Shown piece by piece: positions 51,439-61,368 of a DNA stretch of 64,000 nucleotides. A model generated the notes under the pieces. It had not been told where the DNA came from. It saw only the letters and a list, made by a program, of their open reading frames with translations, and did not search any database. This DNA comes from Limimonas halophila (GTDB taxonomy: Bacteria; Pseudomonadota; Alphaproteobacteria; Kiloniellales; Rhodovibrionaceae), in assembly GCF_900100655.1 (NCBI RefSeq), contig NZ_FNCE01000005.1, forward strand, positions 124,001 through 188,000, written 5' to 3'. Positions within the stretch are counted from its first letter, which is position 1; each line of letters starts with the position of its first letter. The position numbers and the translations under genes were made by a program.

Positions 51439-54400
51439 TTACCGCGGCAGATCCTCGTCCAGCGCCAGCAGCGAGGCGTTGCCGCCCGCCGCCGTGGTGT
51501 CGATGGTCAGCGTGCGCTCGGTGGCGAAGCGGTAGAGGTAGTGCGGCCCGCCCGCCTTGGGGCCGGTGCCGGACAGGCCCTCGCCGCCGAAGGGCTGCAC
51601 GCCCACGACCGAGCCCACCATGTTGCGGTTTACGTAGGTGTTGCCCGCCTTCACGCGGTCGGCGACGTAATCGACGGTGTTGTCGATGCGCGTGTGGATG
51701 CCGTGGGTGAGGCCGTAGCCGGTGGCGTTGATCGCGTCGATCACCTCGTCCAACCGTCGCTTGTCGTAGCGCACGACGTGCAGCATGGGGCCGAAGACCT
51801 CGCCCTGAAGCGCGTTCATCCCCTCGATCTCGAAGGCCGCCGGGGCGACGAAGTTGCCGTGCTCGCCGGCGCCGTCCAGCGGCGCGCGGCGCAGCAGCTT
51901 GGCGTTGCGCTCCATCGCGCGGGCGTGACCGTCCAGCATCTCCTTGGCGTCGGGGCTGATGACGGGGCCGATGTCGGTGCGCAGTTCGCCCGGATCGCCC
52001 AGGCGAAGCTCGTCCATCGCGCCCGTCAGCATGCGCGTCACGCGGTCGCCGATGTCGTCCTGCACGAAGAGCACGCGCAAAGCGGAGCAGCGCTGGCCGG
52101 CGCTCATGAAGGCGGACTGCACGATGTCCATCACCGCCTGCTCGGGCAGGGCGGTGGAATCCATGATCATGGCGTTCAGCCCGCCCGTCTCGGCGATGAA
52201 GGGGATGATGGGCCCGTCGCGCTCGGCCAGCACGCGGTTGATGCGCTTGGCCGTGTCCACGCCGCCGGTGAAGGCCACGCCGGCCACGCGCGGGTCCTTG
52301 AGCAGCGGCTCGCCCACGCTGGGGCCGTCGCCCGGCAGGACGTGGAAGACGTCCTCGGGGATTCCGGCGCGGTGCAGCACGCGCGTCATCGCCGCCGCCA
52401 TGAGCGGCGTCTGCTCGGCCGGCTTGGCGACCACGCAGTTGCCCGCCGCCAGCGCCGCCGAGGCCGGGCCGGTAAACAGCGCCAGCAGCTGGTTCCACGG
52501 GCTGATCGTGGCGAAGACGCCGCGCCCGTGGAGATACAGCTCGTTGCGCTCGCCCGTGGGGCCGGGCATGCGGATGGGCTCGGCGAATTTGCGGCGCGCA
52601 TCCACGGCGTAGTAGCGCAGGAAGTCGATGGCCTCGCGCACCTCGGCGACGGCGTCGGGCACCGTCTTGCCGCCCTCGCGCACCGTCAGCCCCATGAACT
52701 CGCCGAAGCGCTGCTCCAGCTCGTCGGCCGCGCGCTCCAGGGCGGCGGCGCGCGCCTCGACGGGCGTGCGCGCCCAGTCGGGGTGGGCGCGCGTGGCCCG
52801 CGCCAGGGCGGCGTCCACGTCGTCCGGCCCGGCCCAGTGGGCCTCGCCGACGACGCGGCGGCGGTCGGCGGGATCGACGATCTCGGTGGGTGTGCCGCGC
52901 CGCCGGGCCTGTCCGCCGACAATGGGCGCGGCCTCCCAGCGTTGGGCCGCGGCGCGGTCCATCTCGCGGCCCAGGGGCGCCAGCTCCTCGGGATCGGCCA
53001 GATCGACGCCGCGCGAATTGACGCGCTCGGTGCCGAAGAGGTCGCGCGGCAGCGGGATGTGCGGGTGGCGGGCCCGCTCGGTGCGCTTCACGGTGTCCAC
53101 GGGGTCGGCGACGATCTCGTCCACCGGCACCTTCTCGTCGGAGAGGTGGTTCACGAAGGAGGTGTTGGCGCCGTTTTCCAGCAGCCGGCGCACGAGGTAG
53201 GGCAGCAGATCCTCGTGCCCGCCCACGGGCGCGTAGATGCGGCACGGGTAGCCGTAGGCGTCCGGCGGCACGATCTGGTCGTACATCGCCTCGCCCATGC
53301 CGTGCAGGCGCTGGAACTCGAAGTCCGTGCGCTCGCCCACGGCGTCCATGACGTAGGCGACGGTGTGGGCGTTGTGCGTGGCGAACTGCGGGTAGATGTG
53401 CTCGCTGTGCGCCAGCATGCGCTGCACGCAGGCAAGGTAGGAGACGTCGGTGTTCGCCTTGCGCGTGAAGACGGCGTACTCGGACTCCCCGCGCTCCTGG
53501 GCGTGCTTGATCTCGGTGTCCCAGTAGGCGCCCTTGACCAGGCGCACCATGAGCCGCCGGCCGTCGCGCTTGGCCGTTGCCGCCAGCCAGTCCAGCATCG
53601 GCGCGCCGCGCTTCTGGTAGGCCTGCACGGCGCAGCCCAGGCCCTGCCAGTCCTTGAGGTCGGGGTCGGCGGAGATGGCGTCGATGACGTCGAGCGAGAT
53701 GTCCAGGCGCTCGGTTTCCTCGGCGTCGATGCACAGCCCGATGTTGTGCTTGGCCGCCGCGCGGCAGATCTCGCGCAGGCGCGGCAGCATCTCGCGCATC
53801 ACGCGCTCGCGCTGGGCGAACTCGTAGCGCGGGTGCAGGGCGGAGAGCTTGACCGAGATGCCGGGGCCGTCGATGGGCCCGCGCCCGTTCGAGGCCTTCC
53901 CGATGGCTTCGATCGCGTCCAGGTAGGCGCGGTGGTAGGCGTCGGAATCCGCCATCGTGCGGGCGGCTTCGCCCAGCATGTCGTAGGAGTAGCGGTAGCC
54001 GCGCTTCTCCGCGCTCTTCGCGCGGTCCAGGGCCTCCTTGATGGTGCGGCCCATGACGAACTCGCGGCTCATGATGCGGATGGCCTGCATCACGGCCGAG
54101 CGGATGAAGGGCTCGCCGGAGCGGTGGATCATCCGCCGCAGCACCGCGCCGTAGTCGCGGCGCTTGGAATCGTCCAGGCGAACCACGCGGCCCGTCAGCA
54201 TCAGCGCCCAGGTGGAGGCGTTGACGAAGATGGAATCGGAGTGGCCGAGGTGGGTTTCCCAGTCCGCCGTCGCGATCTTGTCCGCGATCAGCTTGTCCAT
54301 CGTGTCGTTGTCGGGTACGCGCAGCAGTGCTTCCGCCAGGCACATGAGCACGACGCCCTCCTGCGAGGACAGCTCGTACTCGTGCATGAAGGCCTCGATG

Positions 54401-54594
54401 CCGCCGGGCCGGTGGTCTTCGCGCACGCCGCGCACCAGCCGGCGGGCGGCGTCGGTGACGCGCTCGCGCGCGTCGGGGGCCAGTTCCGCTTCATGGCGCA
54501 GGGCCGTGACGACGCTGTCCTCGTCGGCGTGGTGGTTGGCGCGCACGGCGCGGCGAAGGGGGTCGGCTTCGGCGAGCTTGGGGTCGATGATCAT
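51439..54594 (-). CDS. putA: Bifunctional proline dehydrogenase / L-glutamate-gamma-semialdehyde dehydrogenase
   Basis: This is a 1051-aa PutA that oxidises proline to glutamate in two steps. The proline dehydrogenase barrel occupies about residues 120-480 (GISVKLSALHPRYE, VKGAYWDTEIKHAQ). The aldehyde dehydrogenase domain follows (about 520-1000), with ETGGLNAMIMD and catalytic C836 in SAGQRCSALR. There is no N-terminal RHH DNA-binding domain and no long C-terminal domain, so it is a non-regulatory type. ATG 54594 gives MIIDPKL. It is divergent from the cupredoxin gene. Confidence 0.97.
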   Translation of the reverse strand: MIIDPKLAEADPLRRAVRANHHADEDSVVTALRHEAELAPDARERVTDAARRLVRGVREDHRPGGIEAFMHEYELSSQEGVVLMCLAEALLRVPDNDTMDKLIADKIATADWETHLGHSDSIFVNASTWALMLTGRVVRLDDSKRRDYGAVLRRMIHRSGEPFIRSAVMQAIRIMSREFVMGRTIKEALDRAKSAEKRGYRYSYDMLGEAARTMADSDAYHRAYLDAIEAIGKASNGRGPIDGPGISVKLSALHPRYEFAQRERVMREMLPRLREICRAAAKHNIGLCIDAEETERLDISLDVIDAISADPDLKDWQGLGCAVQAYQKRGAPMLDWLAATAKRDGRRLMVRLVKGAYWDTEIKHAQERGESEYAVFTRKANTDVSYLACVQRMLAHSEHIYPQFATHNAHTVAYVMDAVGERTDFEFQRLHGMGEAMYDQIVPPDAYGYPCRIYAPVGGHEDLLPYLVRRLLENGANTSFVNHLSDEKVPVDEIVADPVDTVKRTERARHPHIPLPRDLFGTERVNSRGVDLADPEELAPLGREMDRAAAQRWEAAPIVGGQARRRGTPTEIVDPADRRRVVGEAHWAGPDDVDAALARATRAHPDWARTPVEARAAALERAADELEQRFGEFMGLTVREGGKTVPDAVAEVREAIDFLRYYAVDARRKFAEPIRMPGPTGERNELYLHGRGVFATISPWNQLLALFTGPASAALAAGNCVVAKPAEQTPLMAAAMTRVLHRAGIPEDVFHVLPGDGPSVGEPLLKDPRVAGVAFTGGVDTAKRINRVLAERDGPIIPFIAETGGLNAMIMDSTALPEQAVMDIVQSAFMSAGQRCSALRVLFVQDDIGDRVTRMLTGAMDELRLGDPGELRTDIGPVISPDAKEMLDGHARAMERNAKLLRRAPLDGAGEHGNFVAPAAFEIEGMNALQGEVFGPMLHVVRYDKRRLDEVIDAINATGYGLTHGIHTRIDNTVDYVADRVKAGNTYVNRNMVGSVVGVQPFGGEGLSGTGPKAGGPHYLYRFATERTLTIDTTAAGGNASLLALDEDLPR

Positions 54595-54796
54595 GCGCGT
54601 CGTCTCCTGCTGCGCCCCGGGATGGATGCCTGCCCGCGGTAAGGCTCGCGGACATGGTGGGCCGACACCCCGGTCGAGGCAACGGCTCTTGCCCCAGGTC
54701 AATCGCGGCTGGCGACGCTTGACCTTCCCGCGCGGTCAGGCATCAGGAGTGCGCACCAGGCGTCCCCCGACCGGGGCGAACACGGAGACACACGGC

Positions 54797-55381
54797 ATGC
54801 GACACACCACGACGGCCATCGCGCTCGCCCTGGCGGCGGCGTTGACGAGCAGCCCGCTCTGGGCAAACGGCAACGGCGAGACGCAGCACCAGGGCGAGCA
54901 CCACGACGGCGGGCACGGGCACGACGGCCACGGGCACGACGGTCACGAAGACGACGGCCACACCGGGGAGGGCGGCCACGGCCACGACTTCGCCCTGGGC
55001 GAACCCGGCGATCCAGGCGAGGTGGACCGCACGGTGAAGATCGAGGCGAAGGGCATGGGCTTTTCGCCCGAGCGCATCTCGGTACAGCCGGGCGAGACGG
55101 TGCGCTTCGTCGTCCACAACCGCGGCCAGCTGCGCCATTCCTTCCTCATCGGCACGCGCGCCGAGCAGCGCGCGCACGAAAAGCGCATGCAGGGGATGAG
55201 CCGGGAGCAGCTCGCCAGCCACGACGATCCCAACATGCTCATGCTGAAGCCGGGGGAGACGGGAACGCTCGTGTGGACGTTCGGGGACGACGTCCGGGGC
55301 GACGCCCGCTTCGCCTGCCACATTCCCGGCCACTACAAGGCCGGCATGCGCGGCGATTTCCGCATGAAGGGCGGGCACTGA
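54797..55381 (+). CDS. Periplasmic cupredoxin with His-rich N terminus
   Basis: This is a 194-aa protein with a signal peptide (residues 1-23, ending LWA) and a His/Asp/Gly-rich segment at about 30-65 that could bind metal ions. The cupredoxin domain at about 80-190 has the full type 1 copper set: His in LRHSF and Cys, His, Met in ACHIPGHYKAGM. It probably carries electrons or handles copper in the periplasm. It is followed by a short CCCGT/ACGGG hairpin. The adjacent putA gene is divergent. Confidence 0.9.
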   Translation: MRHTTTAIALALAAALTSSPLWANGNGETQHQGEHHDGGHGHDGHGHDGHEDDGHTGEGGHGHDFALGEPGDPGEVDRTVKIEAKGMGFSPERISVQPGETVRFVVHNRGQLRHSFLIGTRAEQRAHEKRMQGMSREQLASHDDPNMLMLKPGETGTLVWTFGDDVRGDARFACHIPGHYKAGMRGDFRMKGGH

Positions 55382-55383
55382 GG

Positions 55384-55397
55384 CCCGTTTTCACGGG
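55384..55397 (+). terminator. Small hairpin after the cupredoxin gene
   Basis: CCCGT (55384-55388) and ACGGG (55393-55397) pair around a TTTC loop immediately after the stop codon. It is a weak terminator-like element without a T-run after the stem. Confidence 0.4.
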
Positions 55398-55413
55398 ACG
55401 CGGGGCCGACCCT

Positions 55414-55508
55414 GCCACCCCGCCCGTCATTGCCCGCTGACCACCGGATCGAGTCCGGTGGCATGCGCGGGCAATCCCGCCCGGCGCGGTGACTCCCGGC
55501 GGGGTGGC
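55414..55508. repeat. REP-like nested palindrome
   Basis: Three nested stems occur: GCCACCCCGCC (55414-55424) with GGCGGGGTGGC (55498-55508), ATTGCCCGC (55429-55437) with GCGGGCAAT (55467-55475), and CCACCGGA (55441-55448) with TCCGGTGG (55454-55461). The type is familiar from alphaproteobacterial intergenic repeats. The 353-bp gap (55382-55734) has no supported gene otherwise. Confidence 0.8.
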
Positions 55509-55734
55509 TGAACCTAGCCGACCGTGCGTGCTGCTGCTCTATCCGTCGCCCGACCAGTGCATGGTCATCGCATGCGGAAAACGATGCGCCGCCATCCCGC
55601 GCCCGAAAACGCGTGGGTGGAACCTGTTCGAACGTTCCTTCGAAATACTCTCGATCCGCAATTGAGCGTTTCCGGCACCGGGTGCTTGCCTTTTCAAGCA
55701 TCTTTTCGGTGCTTTTCACCTCGGCACGGAGTGC

Positions 55735-57456
55735 GTGTTCGCCGTGTCCGAATGCATGGACGCAAATCACGTTGACGCTGCCGGCCGAACGCGCCGGTCG
55801 CTCGCGGCGTTTGCCGAGCACAGCGAGGCGTGGCGGTTGCGGGCGCACGCGCGGACGGCCGGCACCGCGAGCGCCTGGCGGGAGCTGGCCGACACCCTGG
55901 CCCGCCGCGCCCGCCCAAAAGGTGCGTTGATCGCCTACACGCGCGCCGCCCGCCGCGACCCCATCGAGGTGCGCGCCCGCCACGCGGCGGCCGAGCTGCA
56001 CCGCGAGGCCGACGACCCCGCCGCGGCGAAACCGCTGTACCACGCCATTCTCGCCATCAACCCGCACGATCCGGACGCTTGCGCGCGCCTCGGCGCGATC
56101 CTGGCCGAGGAGAGCATGGCGCACGCGGTGCCGGCCGAAGGCTACCTGCGCCGCGCGCACCACCTGGGCGCCGAGCCGCGCGAGGCCCTGGTGCCGTTGT
56201 GCCGTCTGCTGGCGGCGCAGGAGCGCGATCGCGAGATCGTCCAGCTCACCGCGGGCCACACGGACACGGCGACGGTCGACCAGCGCCTGCAAGCCCAGGC
56301 CGCGCTGGGCGATCTGGACGGCGCGGCGGACACCGCGTGCGCGGCGCTGCGCGCCCATCCCCACCACCCCGTCGCCTGGTACAACCTGGCCGCGCTGCGC
56401 CGGTACACCCGCGCCCCCGCGGAGGCCACGCGCGACCACGGCGGCGACGCGCTCGCCTGCGTGCGCGAGAAGGCCGAGCGGTCCACGGGCGAACTGCGCG
56501 AGGCCTACGCCTTCGCGCTGGCCGGCATGTTGGAGGGCGAGGGGCGCTTCGCGGACGCCTGGGCCTGGTACGAGACGGCCAACGCCAGCGTGCACGCGCG
56601 CCTGGGCAGCGACGTGGCGGCGGTCGAGGACGCGGAAACGCGCACGCTGCGGACGTTCACCGCGAGCACCCTGGACCGGCTCGGACGCGCGGGCATCCGC
56701 ACGTCCGGCGCGGTGCCCATCTTCATCGTGGGCATGCCGCGCTCCGGCACGACGCTGGTGGAGCGGCTGCTGGCGGCCCACGACGCCGTCGCGCCGCTGG
56801 GCGAGCGCGCGGACCTCGTGGAGGCGCGCGACCACGCGCCCGTCATCGGCGACGGCCGGGATCTGCCCTGGCCGGAACGCGCGGCCGTGGTCTCGCCGCT
56901 GACGACCGGGGCGACCGCGGGCAGCTACATCAAGCGCGTCAACGCGCTGACGCCGCCGGCCACGCGCTTCGCGGTGGACAAGCACCTGGCCAACAGCCGC
57001 CTGATCGGGCTGATCGCGGCGGCCCTGCCGCAAGCCCGCATCGTCCACGTGCGCCGCGATCCCCGGGACATCATGGCCAGCTGCTTCACGGCGCGGTTTC
57101 ACCGCGGCCTGTCGTGGAGCTTCGACCTGGACGACATCGCGCGCCGCCAGGCCAGCCACGACCGCCTGATGGCGCACTGGCGGCGCGTTTTGCCCCCGGC
57201 GCGGCTGCTGGAGGTGCGCTACGAAGCGCTCGTGCGCGAGCCCGACCGCGTGGGCCGCGATATCGCGGATTTCTGCGGCTTCACCTGGAACCCCGGCGCG
57301 GCGGGCGGCCACGCGGCCACGGCCGCGCCCGTGCGCACCTCCAGCGTGCGGCAGGTGCGTGACGCCATCTCCGAGCGCTCCGTGGGCCGGTGGCGGCGGT
57401 TTCCGGGGCTGGCCGCGCGGTTCGGCCAGGACGCTTTATCCCCGGACGGTGCGTAA
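55735..57456 (+). CDS. TPR-containing sulfotransferase
   Basis: This is a 573-aa protein with TPR-like repeats in the first half (about 45-270; WRELADTLARRARPKGALIAY, DPDACARLGAILAEES, VAWYNLAALRRYTRAP) and a sulfotransferase domain after residue 320. PIFIVGMPRSGTTLVE (about residue 330) binds the PAPS 5'-phosphosulfate and HVRRDPRDIMASCF (about 438) its 3'-phosphate. It transfers sulfate from PAPS to an unknown acceptor. The start is uncertain (GTG 55735 with CGGAG nearby; GTG 55744 and ATG 55756 are alternatives). The RTX gene starts 39 bp later on the same strand. Confidence 0.9.
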   Translation: MFAVSECMDANHVDAAGRTRRSLAAFAEHSEAWRLRAHARTAGTASAWRELADTLARRARPKGALIAYTRAARRDPIEVRARHAAAELHREADDPAAAKPLYHAILAINPHDPDACARLGAILAEESMAHAVPAEGYLRRAHHLGAEPREALVPLCRLLAAQERDREIVQLTAGHTDTATVDQRLQAQAALGDLDGAADTACAALRAHPHHPVAWYNLAALRRYTRAPAEATRDHGGDALACVREKAERSTGELREAYAFALAGMLEGEGRFADAWAWYETANASVHARLGSDVAAVEDAETRTLRTFTASTLDRLGRAGIRTSGAVPIFIVGMPRSGTTLVERLLAAHDAVAPLGERADLVEARDHAPVIGDGRDLPWPERAAVVSPLTTGATAGSYIKRVNALTPPATRFAVDKHLANSRLIGLIAAALPQARIVHVRRDPRDIMASCFTARFHRGLSWSFDLDDIARRQASHDRLMAHWRRVLPPARLLEVRYEALVREPDRVGRDIADFCGFTWNPGAAGGHAATAAPVRTSSVRQVRDAISERSVGRWRRFPGLAARFGQDALSPDGA

Positions 57457-57495
57457 TATGAGCGCGCGCCGCGCCGAAGCCAGCGAGGTGTTGTC

Positions 57496-60400
57496 ATGGT
57501 GAACCGCTTCGACACCGCCGATTGGACGTTCAAGGGGCACGCGGGTGCGGTCCGCGATATCCAGCACACGTTCGCGGGTGGTTTTCTCACCGCGGCTGAG
57601 GACGGCACGGCGCGCAAGTTCGTCGAACAGCCCGACGGAAGCGTCACCACGGCGTGGGTTTTCGACGCGCACGCCGGCACCGTGACGGACGTCGAGCGCA
57701 CCGCCAGGGGCGACTTCGTCAGCGTCGGAAGAGACGGCACGGTGCGTGGCTTCTCGGAAACGGCCGACGGAGGCGTGCGCGCCGACTGGACCGTTTCCGC
57801 CGGCACGGGCGACGTCGTTCCCCTTGGCGGCGGCACCTTCGCCGTGGTCGACGGCGCGAGCGTTCGCAAGTTTGCCGTCGGACCGGGAGGCGGCGCCACC
57901 ACGGAATGGACCTTCGACGGCGCGGGCGAGCAGGTCACGGGCGTGGAAACGACGGCGGACGGCGGGTTCGTCGCCGCGTCCCGCGACACCACGGTGTATA
58001 AGTTCGCCGAGACCGGGGGCGGCGGTGTCGCGCCCGAGTGGACCTTCGACGCGCACACGGACGCCGTCGAGGATGTCGAGGTGACACGGGGCGACAGCTT
58101 CGTCACCGCCGGCGCTGATGGCACCGTCCGCAAGATCGGACCCGACGGCCCGGCGTGGACGTGGCGCCCCGACACCCATGACGCCACACCCCCCGTGGCG
58201 AAGGACGTGGAACAGACCGATGACGGTGGGTTCGTGGCGGCCTTCGGCGAGCCCGACAGCGGCCGGAGCACCGAGATTTTCACGTTCGAGCCCACAGGAA
58301 ACGGCGATTTCCGCACCGATTGGACGTTCACCGGCAACGCCGCCTTCGTCTTCGACGTCGAACAGACTCGCGACGGCGGCTTCGTCAGCGCGGCCGCAGA
58401 CGAAACCGTGCGTAGGTTCACGCCGCCCGAGCCGCTCAGCGGGACGCCGGGGGATGACACCCTCGAAGCGGATGCAGACGGCGTTACGATTTTCGGCGGC
58501 GCAGGCGACGACATCTTAACAAGCAAATTCAACAACACCGCGCTGAATGGCGAAAAAGGCAACGACGACCTGACGACCGATCTTTCGGTCAGCACGGATT
58601 CAGCTGAAGCGCTCGAAGGCAGCACGACACAGAACGGTGGTCAGGGCGAGGACACCCTGGAAGCCACGGTTCGGGCCGAGGGTGGCAGTGAAGTGCGCGC
58701 AACGACGAAGCTGGACGGCGGCGATCAGCGCGACACAATTACCGCGAATGCCGTGGCCGCCCGAAGCGGCGAGACGGACTTGCTGGAAACCGTCAATGAA
58801 ATCGATGGTGGCGGGGGCGATGACACCATCGATGCATCTGCGGTTATTAATCTCACAAGTGGGACGTCAAATGCCAAAAATGTAATAAGTGGCGGAGGCG
58901 GCAATGACGATATCGAGGCAACCGCGGAACTTGATGGTGCACCCTCGGAGAGCAGCGTCACCAACATCGTCGATGGCGGAGGTGGTCATGACACGATCAG
59001 TCTCAAAGCGATCGGAGATTTTCACGGACTGACGACACAGGCCCTCAACGAGGTCACTGGCGGAAACGGCAAAGACGAAATCACGGCTGAAGCAAAAGTT
59101 CAGTCGAACGGTGGCCGGACGGCAACGAACGTGCTGGAAGGCGGCAGCGGCGACGACACGCTCACGGCGGAGGGTTTCGGCAATTCCAACACCAGCGGCG
59201 CAGAAGTCTTGAACACCCTTCGCGGCGGTTCCGGCGACGATACAATGGTCGCTGACGGCAAGACGATTAACAGCTTCGGCACGGTCGAAAACACGCTGCG
59301 TGGCGGTGACGGCGACGATGAGATGCGCGCGACCGGCGAGGTTGTGCGTGGGAGCCAACCCGAAGGCACGGTGGAGAACGATCTCGCTGGCGGAGATGGC
59401 AACGACATTCTGACCGCCACTGTCGTTCAAGCCGAGGAAGGGCGCAGCGTGCTCTCCGGCGGCGCCGGCAACGACGAACTCACGGTGAACGGTGGCGATG
59501 CCAATGAGCTGGATGGCGGACGCGGCCAGGATACCCTGATCGGCGGAAGCGGCGACGACCGCCTGGACGGTGGCAAGGATGACGATACCCTGGTTCTGAG
59601 CGCGGGTGCCGATACCCTGATCGGCGGTGCCGGGACGGACACGGTGGAGGTCAGCGGCAGCCGCGACGATTATGCCTTCGAAGACGACAAAAGCACGCTC
59701 GTCGCGCCGAACGGGGACGAGAGCACGCTGCAAAGCGTGGAAGCCGTGGCATTCGAAGATACGACCGTCAGCCTCGGGCAAAATTCGCAACCCCCCAACG
59801 CCAACGACGACAACGCCACCACACCGGCCGGCGAGGCGGTAACGATCGACGTTCTGGCGAACGACAGCGATTCCGACAGCGACGAGTTGACGATTGAGGA
59901 TCCTGGCGAGCCCGCCAATGGCACTGCCGAGGTGGCCGCCGGCAACAGCATTCGCTACACGCCGGATGCCGGTTTCAGCGGGACGGAAACGTTTACGTAC
60001 ACGGTGGCCGACAGCGCGGGAAACACGGCCAGGGCTGAGATCGCAGTGGCCGTGGAAGATGCAGACGGCGGAACCGGCAGCGTCGGCCCCAACCCGCCGC
60101 GCAGCGAGGGGTTGAACATCGTCGTCACCAACGGCGAGGCCCAGACGCTGCGCGTGCCCTTCGCCGCCGATCTGCGCGGCACGGCCGCGGACGAGACCGT
60201 GCAGGTGCCGGCCGGCGGCACGCTCGCCTTTGGCGGCAACACGGGCGACACCGTGGAATTCGCGGCGCCGCTGGATGCTTTCGAGGTCTCCGCCTCGGGC
60301 AACACCATCACCTTCGCCAACGGCGAAACCGAGGCCACGATCGCGCTCAACGGGGACGTCGATCTGGCCTTCGCCGACGGCGGCACCACCGCCACGATCC

Positions 60401-61341
60401 AAAGCGGAGACGGCGGCTTCACCACCCGCCTGGGCTCGCAGACCCTGGACGGCGATTTCAACCCGGGCGCCATCTTTCTCGACCCGGATGCGGCGTCCGC
60501 GCTGTCCGGCGGGCCGGCCAACACCCCGCCGGCCAGCAGCACGCCCAACCTGGTGGTCCTGAACGGGGAATCGCAGACGCTGCGCGTGCCCTTCGCCGCC
60601 GAGGTGCGGGGGACGGCCGAGGCCGAAACCGTGCAGGTGCCCGACGGCGGCCTGCTGGAATTCGCCGGCAACACGGGCGACGAGGTCGAGTTCGCGGGCG
60701 ACCTGGCCGATCACGGCTTTTCGCAGAGCGGCAACGTCGTTAGCGTGACCGGGCCCTCCGGCACCCGCGCGGACGTGGCGCTCAACGCGGACGTGAAGCT
60801 GGCCTTCGCCGACGGCGCGACCACCGCCTCGATTGACGGCCAGACCGCGCGCGTCGGCGGGCAGGCTCTGGACGATACCTTCGATCCGGGAAGCGTTCCC
60901 CTGGATGCGGACGACATCTCCGCCCTGGCGGGTGCTGGGGGCAGCACAGGATTGCCTGAACGACCGCCATCGCAGGGCGGCCGCGGTCCGACGGTTGTGC
61001 AGGCCGGCACCGCCGAGAGCGACAACATCAACGGGAACCAGGATGCCACGATCTCCGGCAACGGCGGCGAGGACCGCTTCATCGTCAACCAGGAGGACAC
61101 GGCCGTCACGATTGACGACTTCGCGAACGGCGATCAGGTGTTCTTCGGCGACGGCCTGACCGAGGGCGACATCTCCGTCACGAACGGCAGCTTCGGCGAC
61201 GGCGAGCTGCAGCTCGCCGGCGGCCAGGCCAGCGTGACGCTGACGAACCTGGCGGACGATGAGGATGTCATCCTCAACCCCGGCGACAGCGATACCGGCT
61301 TCCAGGGGGTCTTCGGCGACGACGCCTTGGCGTTTGGGTAA
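57496..61341 (+). CDS. Large secreted RTX protein with seven-repeat propeller
   Basis: This is a 1281-aa acidic protein. Residues 1-313 are seven repeats of about 40-45 residues, each with WTF...V.DVE.T..GGFVSA..DGTVRKF, which suggests a seven-bladed WD40-like propeller. Residues 314-745 hold RTX calcium-binding nonapeptides (GGSGDDTL, GGAGNDEL, GGDGDDEM) alternating with Ser/Thr-rich strands. Residues 768-860 form a cadherin/Ig-like domain (NANDDNATTPAGEAVTIDVLANDSDSD). Two copies of an about 140-residue module follow (871-1010 and 1016-1155), then an RTX-like tail. There is no Sec signal, so type I secretion is likely; no T1SS genes are in the window. Codon use is slightly less GC-rich in the RTX part. 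Confidence 0.88.
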   Translation: MVNRFDTADWTFKGHAGAVRDIQHTFAGGFLTAAEDGTARKFVEQPDGSVTTAWVFDAHAGTVTDVERTARGDFVSVGRDGTVRGFSETADGGVRADWTVSAGTGDVVPLGGGTFAVVDGASVRKFAVGPGGGATTEWTFDGAGEQVTGVETTADGGFVAASRDTTVYKFAETGGGGVAPEWTFDAHTDAVEDVEVTRGDSFVTAGADGTVRKIGPDGPAWTWRPDTHDATPPVAKDVEQTDDGGFVAAFGEPDSGRSTEIFTFEPTGNGDFRTDWTFTGNAAFVFDVEQTRDGGFVSAAADETVRRFTPPEPLSGTPGDDTLEADADGVTIFGGAGDDILTSKFNNTALNGEKGNDDLTTDLSVSTDSAEALEGSTTQNGGQGEDTLEATVRAEGGSEVRATTKLDGGDQRDTITANAVAARSGETDLLETVNEIDGGGGDDTIDASAVINLTSGTSNAKNVISGGGGNDDIEATAELDGAPSESSVTNIVDGGGGHDTISLKAIGDFHGLTTQALNEVTGGNGKDEITAEAKVQSNGGRTATNVLEGGSGDDTLTAEGFGNSNTSGAEVLNTLRGGSGDDTMVADGKTINSFGTVENTLRGGDGDDEMRATGEVVRGSQPEGTVENDLAGGDGNDILTATVVQAEEGRSVLSGGAGNDELTVNGGDANELDGGRGQDTLIGGSGDDRLDGGKDDDTLVLSAGADTLIGGAGTDTVEVSGSRDDYAFEDDKSTLVAPNGDESTLQSVEAVAFEDTTVSLGQNSQPPNANDDNATTPAGEAVTIDVLANDSDSDSDELTIEDPGEPANGTAEVAAGNSIRYTPDAGFSGTETFTYTVADSAGNTARAEIAVAVEDADGGTGSVGPNPPRSEGLNIVVTNGEAQTLRVPFAADLRGTAADETVQVPAGGTLAFGGNTGDTVEFAAPLDAFEVSASGNTITFANGETEATIALNGDVDLAFADGGTTATIQSGDGGFTTRLGSQTLDGDFNPGAIFLDPDAASALSGGPANTPPASSTPNLVVLNGESQTLRVPFAAEVRGTAEAETVQVPDGGLLEFAGNTGDEVEFAGDLADHGFSQSGNVVSVTGPSGTRADVALNADVKLAFADGATTASIDGQTARVGGQALDDTFDPGSVPLDADDISALAGAGGSTGLPERPPSQGGRGPTVVQAGTAESDNINGNQDATISGNGGEDRFIVNQEDTAVTIDDFANGDQVFFGDGLTEGDISVTNGSFGDGELQLAGGQASVTLTNLADDEDVILNPGDSDTGFQGVFGDDALAFG

Positions 61342-61368
61342 CGGGGCAGCAAGGCGCCGGCACCTGGA

